From positions 249,760 to 313,759 of the forward strand of contig VXAY01004336.1 of the NCBI GenBank assembly GCA_013399855.1: a stretch of 64,000 nucleotides of DNA, written 5' to 3'. A program made the translations under genes and the position numbers. This document shows, in pieces, positions 1 through 10,861 of the stretch (within the stretch, counting starts at the first letter, position 1; every line of letters starts with the position of its first letter). The stretch is from Oxyruncus cristatus. Its lineage: Eukaryota; Chordata; Aves; Passeriformes; Cotingidae. The notes below the pieces were generated by a model. The model was given only the letters and a program-made list of their open reading frames with translations. It searched no databases and was not told the origin of the DNA.

Positions 1-3000
1 GTAATAGGGAAGCATACAATGACACATGATTTATTTAATAAGTGATGACTAGCTAACATTGACAAAATAGAAGTTATTAAACAGAGAATAATTGCAAAAG
101 ACTTTCTGTATTTGATCTGCAGCTAAACAAAATGTAGTCAAAAATGTGGCTGGATAATTTTAAGCAACAAATGTAGTTGATTGAGAAAAAGCCTTTTGTT
201 TGCTTACAGATACTGCACAGACAGAATTGGAGGTTAAGCAGGTTAAGTAAATAACTCATTTTGAAATATTTTCTCAGCAATAACACAGCTTCACTTTTTT
301 CTGTTGTTGTTACCTTTAACACTGCCTCCTTTTTTCCATTCTCAGTTCTTCTAGAGAGACAAAATTGATAGCTTCATAGGAGGAGTATCTGACAGCTTAA
401 TGAACAATTATTAGCGTCTGTGGCATATTTTCCAACAGTTTTTCATGAAGAGATGGGTGGTGTAATCCACTGCCGTGTTTAAGTGGAGCCTCTTTTGTCA
501 GCACCTGCTATTAGAGAGCATAACACTCAGTGGGCCTGGAGTGTTAGTATTTTTTTAAGGAATTTGCAGTTGTAGGTGGCTGGAAGCAAGCTTCTGCACA
601 AGGGGGACTTTGCTTTCTGTCTCAGGGGATACAGATAAGCCACACTCTGTTTGGGGGAACTAAGCATTGGCTACGTTGTGGACCGATTTTTTAAGTTAAA
701 TAGTGTCTCAGCAAACTGCTTCTCTATTTGTTTAAAACCAAGGAGAAGTGATGATTGTGGAATTATACAAGATTTACAAAATAGTGAATACCAAATATGA
801 GAAAGTCTAAGAGTTCATCACAGTAATGTGAGCCTGTTCTCTGCCTGTGAATAATCAAAGCATCAGAGCAAAGTGGAAATTCTTCTCATTTATTGAGCCA
901 AGGTTGGTAAGGATTTGGTGTTCAGTGCTGGGAAGCATATCTCTGTTTTTTCAGTCAGCTCAACTAAAAAGATCTTCCTGGATAATTGAGAATGTTATTA
1001 CCCAAATTGTAAACTGCTTATCCTTGTATAGTTCCATCTGTTTACCTCTCTACCAAGTACCACAATTTGCAATATTGTCCTGGTTTGAGTGGCACTAATG
1101 TAAGTTGTATGCTCGCAGGATTGTAGCCTGTTAGCCTACAAGATTACTATACAGTCACATTTATCTTGGTCAAGCTAGTTTTGTGATTGTTTCTAAGACC
1201 TTCAAGACAGCACAAAATCAATATTCTACCTAGCTTTGTGTAAGGTGCATGTGAAACTCTTATATTAAACTCTTCATTTAAGGCAAAGGCAACGTTTCTG
1301 TAAAGTTAAAATCTATGGGGTTTTTGGCTTACATCAGAGTCCCCTGTTATTACTCAGAAGGTACTCAACAGAAGGACTGAAGGAGGTGATCTGCACTGGT
1401 TTTGGCAAGGTATGCTGTGATGGTCACAGTTATGCTAAGGAGTTTTTAATGTATGTGCCATCAAGAGCAATCATTTTCAGAATTAACAGCACAGGACAAT
1501 TTGGTACCAGTACCAGCTAAGAGACATATTCAACTGCAACAGAGAAAATAGTATCAATAGTGAGCTTTAATTAAAGGAACCAATGTTTTCTACAATTACA
1601 CTTAGGGGCAAATTTTTTTTTTTTTTTTGCATTTAAAAGCTGTTATGTCAATTTTTGTAATAATGTTTTAAAGAAATTTCTAGCTATTTCATAAATTATC
1701 TTTCTAAGCCAATGTTTATGCTTTGAGGTAATGAGCAACGTTAGTGTATTATTTCTCAAATAGCATTTCTAGGAAGCATACTTCCAATGAAATATCTTAT
1801 TTGTTCCTCTGGTAAGAGAACAGCACTGCACTTTTCTTGGATTAGGAATAAAATCAAAATAAATACAATGTATGTATGTCACAAGAAATGTCATCCTGCC
1901 AAAGTATAAGTTAATATTTCAGCATCACAGTGATCAAGTTGTCAGTTTGTATGAAATAGTGCTTCATATAAAAGGCACTGTTTGGAAATAACAGTGTACC
2001 AATTATAAAAGACAGAAAGAGAGTCCTGTCATTTCATGATTTGAAATATTAATGCCTTAACTCAAATACATGAAGAAATGCCAGCTACTGCAACAACAAT
2101 TAAAACTCAATAGCACTTAAGAAATAAAATGTTAAGGTGTACCTTGTCGAGATTGATGTATGCACGGTAATTGACAACTGTCAGTCTGAAGAGATTAAGT
2201 GGGCAGGACTGTAATTTGTATAGCCAAAGAGAATACTAGGACATTTCTGTTGGCAGGGTATGCCTTACTGTTTTTGTTCCCCTAAACAGAGATTTCTTTA
2301 CCTAATTCTGTTCCTTTTAACTCCTTCATCTGAAGTGGAACATGAGCATTTAGAATAATTTATTTTTGAGATAGCAGCAGAGAAATGTGAGGTGTGGTTT
2401 AACTGGGAATCATAAGTATTTTGTGGCCACAGGGGAAATGCTAAAAAATGTAACTGAAAAATTTATAATCCTAATTCATGGTGTAGTCTCTTTCTCATCT
2501 TTTTGATGTTATTTACTTTAATTTCAATAACATATTTCATATTCAGCAATGAAAGTATTAGGTAAGTTGAGAAGGGAAGTTTTACATTCATTTTACATTA
2601 AAAAACTGGTTCATAGAGATACTGAGATACTTGCCTGAGGTTACATACAAAGAACTAAATCTAGCAAAATATTTTAAAATGTGCACAAGTGCACTAACAC
2701 TGAAGTCATTGTCAGATCCAAATCTTAGGGACGGATCAATAGGAAAATATGATTTCCCTTAGATGCTTCAGGTATGAATGCTTGTGGCTGCTTATCATAC
2801 AGGGACAAAGATTTTGACATTGAATTTAAAAAAAAAAAAGTATTCTTGACCAAAGGCAGTTGCATATTAGGGTTAGAAATGTAACCTTAACTATAAAGGT
2901 AGACTAGATAGAACTCAAATATATCTAACCTTATTTCACTTACTGGGCTGTGAAAGTGTTTCATGGTAATTCTGTCTTTGAACAGGGATGCAGAGCTGCT

Positions 3001-3886
3001 GATATGATTATGACAGGACAAAGGTTTAACAGGGGAAAGTGGGCCAGGAAGGCAGCACTGTGAAGGTCTGTGAGAACAGACTCTGACCCTGAGGTCCAGA
3101 ACATCTTCAATACATGTTCTTGAATATTTCACATTCAATAATTTTAGCTTTGCAGTGGTTGAAGTTTTAGATCTGGACTTCTCTGCATTATGTCCAAACA
3201 AAAAAATTCTTCCCCCAGTCTATGCAATTTCTTTGTTTATTAAATAATTCTTCGTATCTATACTTTCTCTTGGCAATCAGTCACGTGTATCAGAAACATG
3301 TCTTCAGTAATCCTTTTATTGGATTCTTCAGGATCACAAGATACAACTTGACATTTATTTCTAAAAGGCAATGGATTGATCTCCTATATTTATTTACCTA
3401 GTGATCTTAATTTTTTTACTGGTAAAAAAGAGTTTTGGGGATCTGAAGATATGTTACAGACTTACATCAAAAATTTAGAAGTCACAACAAGAAGGACAGA
3501 AAGGAATACAATATTTTATAAGAATAAATAACTCAAGTGTATGAAACTCATTTGGGTTCTCTTTTTCTTAGGATGATCTGACAATCCACCTGCAGATATT
3601 TTTTATTTTAAGCTTTGCATCCAAGGGCAAGAAGCGAAATAAATTTAGTAATTTAATTTCTAATCTTTACCAGCACTCCCTTAAGACTGTAGTCATACTG
3701 TAGACATGCAACTTCTATTTTGCTGGTATCAAACAGCTAACTTATTTTTAGGAAACTGTTATTATTTTTCTGTAGCTCATGAACAACTGAATGGTAGTAA
3801 CATTTAACTGAAAATCTTCTTATAAATGGTAAAAAATAATATAGGAAAAAGGAATACTGACATTTTAATTTTTTTCCAAGCTTTAC
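1..3886. other. Unique AT-rich noncoding DNA
   Basis: I see no gene or recognisable repeat family here. There is a run of 16 T at 1613-1628 and a run of 12 A near 2829-2840. Short open frames occur on both strands but none resembles a known protein. On the minus strand a strong donor-like GTAAGT follows a short open block near 2950-3005, and a 37-bp open block at 314-350 sits between a pyrimidine-rich acceptor and GTAACA. Both are short enough to be chance. Confidence 0.6.
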
Positions 3887-3933
3887 CTGATTCTGATGTT
3901 TCTGCTTCATTTTCTGATGTTTTCATGTTATGG
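3887..3933 (-). other. Weak exon-like block, 47 bp
   Basis: Read on the minus strand, this block is followed by TCAG|GTAAAG, a good splice donor, and preceded by a CCTCCAAG acceptor with only a short pyrimidine tract. One frame is open and gives an acidic, Ser/Glu-rich peptide containing HNMKTSENEAETSES (one base before the first codon, one base after the last). No protein is recognised. The length is short enough that an open frame is expected by chance, so the support is the donor and the peptide composition only. Confidence 0.12.
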
Positions 3934-4230
3934 CTTGGAGGGTTTTTGATTTATTTTAAAACTTTTCTTAATTATGCCTAAGAACTTTTCAGGAGCTGTC
4001 TCATTTACCGAAATTACTGGGTTATTTGGGGTTGTAGGTGATCATTCTTAGAGAAGTGCTAAAGGCCATTGTGGATATTAACTATGAATCTTGAGCTCAG
4101 TATCTCATGTGCACACTTTTTCATCATGTGCCAACAGTTCCATAACCTTCCCATTAGAGATGACAGTGAAGGTGAAACCATGAAATATCTTCAGGAGACA
4201 CCCTTTATCCTCTTCTCTCTCTCTACTGAG

Positions 4231-4501
4231 ATGGTACATTCTGGCTTCAAAATTACCCAGGAATTTGTGTGTGATTTTGACTGTTTATCAATGGTGGGAG
4301 AGGTGGAAAGAGATGTCCATGTACAACCTAAGTCCATGTGCTTGCCAAAGGTGAAAGCCAAAACTACACTGTGTCTCATCTTGGAAATCTCATCTGAAAA
4401 TTGTCAGGCCAAATCACCTCATTTCTTTTCTTTGTTATCTTGTTTGGAATTTAGAAACTATGCCTTAAATGTACTCCATGCAGATGGTAAAACCCTACAA
4501 G
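4231..4501 (+). other. Exon-like open block, 271 bp, unrecognised
   Basis: This block is open for 90 codons plus one base, and lies inside the longest open frame of the window (4069-4515, 148 codons). It begins right after a long pyrimidine tract ending CTACTGAG (4207-4230) and ends at ACAAG|GTGAGA, a strong donor-like site at 4502. The peptide starts MVHSGFKITQEFVCDF and is rich in Cys, Val and Lys; no domain, signal peptide or membrane segment is evident and I do not recognise it. A second possible acceptor (ACCCAG) lies at 4260. An open frame of this length is about what chance gives as the maximum in 64 kb, so the interest comes from the two splice motifs bracketing it. It could be a coding exon, a lncRNA exon or coincidence. 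Confidence 0.2.
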
Positions 4502-5166
4502 GTGAGATTTGTTAAGGTATTCTTGCTCCTTTTGTATATTGCTGTGGATCAGACTAAACATTGGCGGTTGGCTGCATTAACCAGAGAAATTGCTATTTGA
4601 TCACTGACAGGCACTGCTGAAGTCTTATCACAGTTATAAAATGATTCCATGACAATATTATTAGGAAGAAGTAGAAACCATTGATTTATTTAGCACTTCA
4701 TTGAGTTTTATCCAAGTTAGAATCAGATGTGCAATAACTCACTGTAACACCACTGGAGACTTACACAAGACCTACTTTTGTCCAATTGTTCTGCCAAGGA
4801 ATAGAACTCCTGGTTAAAATGGATTGAAATAAAATGTAAAAGTAGGTTAAAAAAGTGTCTGATATTTTTCTCTTCTTGTAAGATTTCCTGAGGTTTTTCA
4901 AAGTCTTTTGAATCCCTCTCACTCTTTCCTGATCTGTTCACCCATTGTTCAGCCCTTTACTCAGCCCTGGTCTTGCCCTAGGTAATAATTTGACTCCATC
5001 TTTGCAAAAATGTGTAGAACAAACTGCATGTAACTCAGTGCAAACTTATCATGGGAGCAAGCAAAAAAGTCAGCTGGAAATTCTGCGAGTTAATATGTAA
5101 ATTGAGCTCACATGGCTTTTTCCTAGATACTGAACTACTACTAAAATGCTTCTTGAACTGTAGAGA
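4502..5166. other. Unique noncoding DNA
   Basis: AT-rich unique sequence between the open block and the first CR1. I see no gene, RNA or repeat family in it. Confidence 0.6.
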
Positions 5167-5362
5167 CCATAGAACCATAGAATGTTTTGGTTTGGAAGGG
5201 ACCTTAAGGATCATCTGGTTCCAGTCCCTCTCCCATGGGCAGGGATGCCTTTCATTAGACCAGGGTGCTCAAAGCCCCATCCAGGCTGCATTGGAACTCT
5301 CACAGAGATCCATAACTTTTCTGGGTAACCTCTTACAGTGCCTTACCATCCTCACAGAAGAC
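5167..5362 (-). mobile_element. CR1 LINE, 3' end fragment
   Basis: The + strand shows the reverse complement of a CR1 3' end. CATAGAAC/CATAGAAT octamers begin at about 5168, then TTTGGAAGGGACCTTAAGG, then the block reading CATGGGCAGGGATGCC and TGCTCAAAGCCCCATCCA, and finally a stretch like CAGTGCCTTACCATCCTCACAG. The element therefore lies on the minus strand, keeps only about 200 bp of its 3' end and is moderately diverged. It belongs to the TTGGAAGGGACCTTA type of 3' end also seen at 27241, 28089 and 55947. Open frames across it are shadows. Confidence 0.9.
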
Positions 5363-5789
5363 TACAGATGGCCCATTCAGAGGGCAATACTTCTTTTTTT
5401 TAAGCAGGTCAGATCTGCTTTTGTTGATCTTTATAAGGGAAATAACGTGTCTTCTAAAAGAGGAGACATAGGGTAAGCTGACAAAGGAAGACTGTTGAAG
5501 AGAGGGACAGAAAGCAAGGTCATGGGTTATCAAAACAGGTTATTGGAGCCCTTCATGCCTGGAATGGTTTACTTTTGCGTTTCCAGTTCAGGTTGATCTT
5601 TTACAGGCTTAGAGATCAATCACTTATGGCTAGAGTTCTTATTTTGAACATGAAGAAATATGGCAAAACCTCTGCTTACTCCTAAAAGTACCACAGCCTG
5701 TGAAAGGGTGCTCTTCTGTCCTTAACACCGTGTCTGCAAATACAAAGAGGAGCATTGCTGCACAAGCTCAGGTGACAATTCAACTCTGT
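5363..5789. other. Unique noncoding DNA
   Basis: Unique sequence downstream of the CR1 fragment. No gene or repeat family is seen. Confidence 0.5.
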
Positions 5790-6560
5790 TAGAGGTGCAA
5801 CACATAACAGGGCTATCAAGGAGAGTGGTCACCCCATGGACCAGGGGGTCCCCTCATAATGAGATAAGGGAGAGGGTCTCTGGACTTTCTGACTCAAGAG
5901 GTCACAGCCTAGGAGTATGGGACTCTTTGGGGGATATAAGAGAAGAGCACTTTAGGATGGCACAAGATGTACTATGGGATGTTTAGAGGAGGAATGAAAG
6001 GCAGGGAAAGAGGTGGATCTAGTGGAGAGAAACAAAAATGGGAAATTAAAGAACCTGTGTGAGGGTGTTCCCGGTAACTACGCTTGCCTGGGCGTGCCCT
6101 GCTTTTGATCAGCATTTTATCCTGTCTTGTACTCCCTACTGTGTGTGTGTGAGGGAAGGTGGCGGGGGGGCCCTGAGTGCCAGCAAATGGGGTCAAGACC
6201 ATGGTCTGAGGGGTGTGTGTGTCTGTGGTCACAGTGACTGGAGGGAGTGAGTGTTCAGAGGTCAGGGAGCGTGGTTGCTCTTGCAGCATGATTGCTCTTG
6301 ACACACTCACAGGGCTTGGCCGTTAATGACCCTCCATTCTGCACAGCCGGAGAGGGGTGCAGGATGAGGCTGCTCATGCTGCCTGTGTTCCTGTTAACGC
6401 TCTGTGTGTCTGTGGGTGTTGATCTGTGCAGCTAGTCATGTGTATCTGGGTATATCTAGTATATGTGTGTGATGCGTGCATGTGTGCCTGCTGGGAACAC
6501 ATGCTCAGCTTCCTTGATGGTTGTACCTGGAGGCATGGAGCTGTGGCAGCCTCACCTCTG
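5790..6560. repeat. GC- and TG-rich low-complexity patch
   Basis: This patch is visibly richer in G and GT than the AT-rich flanks. It holds a TG run at about 6138-6150, a G-rich stretch near 6156-6172 with seven consecutive G, a further GTGTGTGTGTCTGTGG stretch near 6211-6230, and an alternating purine-pyrimidine stretch near 6462-6487 that could adopt Z-DNA. Open frames on both strands here have no recognisable product and reflect the skewed composition. It may be a decayed TG microsatellite or a small GC-rich regulatory island; nothing in it decides between these. Confidence 0.45.
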
Positions 6561-7439
6561 TTATGTACTAACAAGGAGTACATAAATAATGTGTAGGCTT
6601 TGTTGTAGGTCTCAGAGGGAAAGGGAGTTCTTTCGTTACTGGTTTGACACAAATTATCCTGCTTCAAAACAAGTGGTCAAGAAATATTTAATAATAATGG
6701 AGAACAAAAATAATCATAAAGGGCAATTTAGCACATAACTAATAACGAATTTTTTTAAAAAATTAATTAGTAGCAATACAAGAAAAAAAAAAGTATTCCA
6801 TACTTTGAGTAACCAAACTTATGGGAGATCTGTTAATCTTTGTGGCAAATTTCTAATACTTCAGTAGTAAAAAAAATTTAATCATACCATTAATGAGGGA
6901 AGGCTTAGATGTCATTTAAATTGTATTTGTGTTCTCATTAAAGTGGATCACTTTAATGAGAAAGTAGCTATTAAAGTTGCTGCCTTACACTGGGGTGAAA
7001 TTGCACTTATGCTTGTGACACAGTCTTTGCAAACTTAGTTTCAAAGGTGAAGAGGAGCTCCACTTCATTATTTTTTTATTATTTTCTTTATCCTTACATG
7101 TATATCATGCTTTCTATTACTGGAAAATGGAAAACCCACATTCTGTTCTTAAAAATGAAAGGAAAATGACCTGGTTTACGGCCTATTTCTAAGCTCAACA
7201 CTTACTTTATTCCAGCTGTGGAAATAAGTTCTGATGGAGAGACTCATTTAATACTATGGCAATAAGTAGAGATGTATTTGTAATGAAATGCAAATTTACC
7301 AAAGACATATTGTGTCAGACTAAACTGGCATCTTTCCCTCTTTGAGACAGCAGATTTTTCCAATGGAGAGATCTCAGCAGTATCTATGTAATAATGTATT
7401 TGATGTGGTACAATCTGGAAAAATATAAGTTACATTGGA
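6561..7439. other. Unique AT-rich noncoding DNA with one hairpin
   Basis: AT-rich unique DNA. Apart from the perfect hairpin at 6932-6962 (listed separately) and short A runs, I see nothing assignable. Confidence 0.5.
6932..6962. repeat. Perfect 14-bp inverted repeat, 3-bp loop
   Basis: The arms 6932-6945 (TTCTCATTAAAGTG) and 6949-6962 (CACTTTAATGAGAA) are exact reverse complements separated by GAT. Pairing stops abruptly outside the arms. The stem is shorter than a typical microRNA precursor. It could be a recent templated palindrome, a pair of facing binding sites, or a decayed terminal inverted repeat. Confidence 0.85.
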
Positions 7440-8040
7440 GCAGGCAGAGTGGAAAGATCATAAGATGGCTAGGAAGGATGATACTAGTCTGCTGATGAAA
7501 AGCAAACATTGGCCAGAGGGAAAATAGCAGTGGGAGCCCCATCAGTTCAGTTCTGGGAGCAATGTGATATAAAATTTCACTGATGACTGTGGCACAAAAA
7601 CCGGGACGTGGATGATGAAATCTGTTGGCAAAGACAAGGGGTGTTAGAAAGCATCAGAAGATCTCCAGTATTTGAGTAATAGCAACAGCATAAAACTCCT
7701 TCATTGGAAGCGGTTTTTTGGACTTACGAACTTCAAGCATTAAGAACTAGGAGTCATTATGTGGAAATGCCTGAAGGAAGGACCAGAGAAATTACTTTAC
7801 CAGAGGATGCTTCCCAGTGTCTAAAACTGTGTAACATAAAGCAACAAAGTAAATAAATAGAACAGATGCAATCGTAACATGCAGTAATAGAGGTATTTCC
7901 CCTAGAAACGAAAATCTGTGAATGATGCTGCACAAGACACTGGTGGCACCAGATCTAGCATACAATTTTTACTTTCCATTTCCCAGAAGAAGTGGTAAGA
8001 GCTAGCAGAAGTGCAGAGAACAGCTACGAGGCTTGTGAGA
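7440..8040 (+). mobile_element. Possible decayed CR1 body fragment
   Basis: Weak resemblance to old CR1 coding sequence. The stretch near 7575-7610 (ACTGATGACTGTGGCACAAA) resembles the conserved CR1 text around a GATGAC-ACAAAACTGGG block. The stretch at 8002-8035 (GTGCAGAGAACAGCTACGAG) resembles the CR1 text before its TATGAGG segment. Similarity is patchy and by eye only, so much of the span may be unique DNA. Confidence 0.25.
8002..8035 (+). repeat. 34-bp dispersed repeat, copy 1
   Basis: Matches 10828-10861 at 33 of 34 positions (the single difference is A for G in CTAGCAG[A/G]AGTGC). The match stops sharply on both sides. The text resembles an internal segment of CR1 (…GTGCAGAGAACAGCTACGAGG…), so both copies are probably remnants of one repeat family. 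The final CTTG of this copy is also the start of the hairpin arm at 8032. Confidence 0.8.
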
Positions 8041-8064
8041 AAAAGAGAAATTTTTTCTCACAAG
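8032..8064. repeat. Perfect 13-bp inverted repeat, 7-bp loop
   Basis: The arms 8032-8044 (CTTGTGAGAAAAA) and 8052-8064 (TTTTTCTCACAAG) are exact reverse complements with a 7-bp spacer, GAGAAAT. The left arm begins in the last four bases of the 34-bp dispersed repeat, so the palindrome formed at or after the end of that fragment. Confidence 0.85.
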
Positions 8065-10410
8065 TGAACTCTATAGCTTTTTCCTAGGAGAATGTCATGC
8101 TTTAAAAATTGTATGAAGAAAATAATCTGAAATTTTAAGCAAGATGAACAAAAAATTAAAGTGTTGAAAAATGGGGCAATTTATCACATGCTTTTCATCT
8201 TCTTCAGTTGGAATTCACTCAGATGCAGACTGAAAAGCATAGGAAAACTGCACAGGGATTAATTTCCTTCAGCTGATGCAGAAGAACCTGAATAAATCCT
8301 AACAATTTTCAGAGATTTCTCCTGACTTTAAAAAAATAAAGCTGTTAATTCATAACTGCCCCTATATTCCCACATTCGGCTGTTTGGAAGTGCCCAGTAC
8401 TCTAATATTTAGGCATGGTATTTTCATTTAAAGATAAAGAGGAAGGAAAGCATTTGGGAGGAAAAAAATCCCCAAAGGACTGAATTTTAAAAGGTTAATT
8501 CCATGTGCTGAGGGTGTAGTGTCCAAAATCATAGAATCTTTTTTAGTCTATCTGATATTATCCTTCTTTATAGCTGACAAATGTTAACATTAAAAAAATG
8601 AAAATGCCCTCTAGTTCTCTTCCCTTAATCTTAACACTGGATGACTGCTCCACTACATTAATACTTGCTCTGACTGTTCTTTTGACTCCCTCGGTGATTT
8701 GATCCATAAATCGCTCCTCTCTGGAGCCCAACAAAAATTACATATTTATTTTTCTGCCTGGAGTTTATGTTCCTGAATTTTCAATGCTATAGTGATACAA
8801 TGGTTCTGTTTTACTTAGTGTCTTACTTCTTGCATGCAAAACTTCTAGAATGGTGGGTCATCATCTCTGATGAGGAAAATAGTGACATTTTCAAAATGTA
8901 TATTAAAAAAAGTTGAATATCCGATGTAAAGGTTTGATATGGTTCTGAGATACTTGTTTCAAATACGCTGTATTGACAGAACTTCTATAAGCACACAGAA
9001 ATGTCATCTTTCCAAATCATTGTGCCTTTTTTTTTTTTTATTCAGTAAACAAAAAAGAAGTACAAGGTTATGGCTCTATAATCTGGTATTAAATCAAACT
9101 AGTGCATCAACCCACACAGCGTAAGAGAGCACCACTGGGAGATGTCTACCACTGATCTCTCTGCCTTGGAAGGCTTAAGATTACATAAATGCATTCTCTT
9201 TCATTTAACCTACTCAAAGCCTGTCTCTTTGAATCAAAACTCATGTTGGCCACTCCAAATTATCAAGACACAACTTATCTACAATAGACTGCTCCAAAAG
9301 ATTACTGACAAATTATAAGCAATTTCAACTGCCTGTAAATGTTTCCTGTGGATCATTTTGACTGACCTTGAGATCAACCTTCAGCAATTCGGGTATTTGT
9401 CTTTCATATATTTCCCTAGTGTATATGAATATCAGTTGTATAAAAAATGATGGATGGTGGCAATTTCCTATTAATTGCCACTGAAAAAAAAATAAAATCC
9501 TAGCACTTCTGATGGGTAGCGCTGACCACAGAGAAAGGGAAACTGTATTCCAGGTGAATATTTTCTCTGACAATTTTTGTGTAAACAAGTCTTGAATGAT
9601 GACTTTGAATAGTTGTGAAAATGTGTCATTGGCAATTGTCCTAGAATAACAAACAGAGTAAGGAAAAGATGAAATCACCTATTCAACAGAAGTAACTGTC
9701 AGAAACAAGGAAGAAAATATGCTATTTCTTTTCCTCTTACAGTTTATCTACTTCAGGGAAGCTGAGTCAGTGACCTAAGACTATCAGGCTCAGTGAGTAT
9801 TTTGGTTTCTGAATATTGACAGATACACCATCATCTTAAGCATAAGTATTTCTCATATTTCTTTGCCCACATTTTTAGTATCTAATTGCATTTTAGAAAT
9901 TCTAGAAACTTTCAAAGTGAAAATTTAGAAACAAATAAAAATGCACTATTTTCACTGAAGAGCAAGTAAGCTACTGAATTTCCAACAATGTTATTTGAAT
10001 GTTTTTTATTAACAGGTGCCACCCAATATATACATCTTTCTTGACACACAAGAAATGTTCTTACTAAAATGAAATTCAATGCTATCATGTGCAAGAGCAA
10101 GGCGGTACTATTCTCATTCTAAATTCTCTAACCTTTTAATCACTTTCTTTTTTTTTTTTTTTTTGAGTGGGTTCATTATTTTAGGGATTTATAACAGCTA
10201 GTTTTCCTAGTCTGTCACAAATCAGAATAAGTATTTGAGGAGTATTTGGCCATTAGTAGTGGTTGTCAGCTGAAACATAATGCATTTCTTTTAACACTCA
10301 TTTCAGCCACACCTTGGAAGTCCAGTTCACATTAAGGATTTTTGTGGCCTGAAGGATGGGAAATGAAGACAGTCTGAAGGAATGTGGTTCATAATGATAA
10401 GGACAGCATT
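8065..10410. other. Unique AT-rich noncoding DNA
   Basis: No gene found. It contains T runs at about 9027-9039 and 10148-10164. Near 9720-9738 there is a good acceptor-like pyrimidine tract (TTTTCCTCTTACAG) followed about 50 bp later by GCTCA|GTGAGT. The sequence between has stops in all three frames, so if spliced at all it would be noncoding. Confidence 0.5.
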
Positions 10411-10470
10411 TTAAAGCATTTTGATGCTCAAAGACGCAGAGAGGCACTTAGTAGTATACATAAATAAAAC
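10411..10470 (+). mobile_element. Possible old L2/L3-type LINE 3' tail
   Basis: The text TTTTAAAGCATTTTGATGCTCAAAGAC…GAGGCACTTAGTAGTATACATAAATAAAA resembles the vertebrate L2/CR1-superfamily tail that carries an 'AAAGCGCTTTG…GGCGCTATATAAAT' pattern. Only about 60 bp match in spirit and the copy is strongly diverged, so this is a weak call. Confidence 0.3.
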
Positions 10471-10827
10471 TGGCTTCCTGCTAGATGAGATGTTTAAGTG
10501 TCTTTTTAAACTCAGCTGGGCATCTGTTCGCACTGTATCTCTAGCTCTTCACTACTTTCAAGGAAATTCTGATCAGTGAAAACTCATTTTCTTCTTCTAA
10601 GTCTCCATTTTACCCTTTCGAATTCAGCTGTACGTGTGAGAGTCAGTTTGGATTCTTCCTTTCTGTTCATCACAAGCAATGAAAGCTTTTTAAGCAGAGA
10701 AATGCCCCTAGGCCAAGTTTTGGAACAGACAGAGCACTTTTTACAAAGCTGCTCAAGAAGTAAGATATTCTTAATCATGTTTTGTCTGTGTTGTTCGCTC
10801 AGATGAAATTTGAAAAGTACACAGGAA

Positions 10828-10861
10828 CTAGCAGGAGTGCAGAGAACAGCTACGAGGCTTG
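10828..10861 (+). repeat. 34-bp dispersed repeat, copy 2
   Basis: Second copy of the 8002-8035 fragment, 33 of 34 bases identical and in the same orientation. The sequence around it does not match that around copy 1. It probably derives from the same repeat family, possibly CR1. Confidence 0.8.

Noticed and set aside
6156..6172. Possible G-quadruplex
   Set aside because: Only one long G run (seven G) and one GGG nearby; four separate G3 tracts are not present.
9739..9788. Block between a good acceptor (TTTTCCTCTTACAG) and GTGAGT
   Set aside because: All three frames contain stops; at most a noncoding exon, with no further support.
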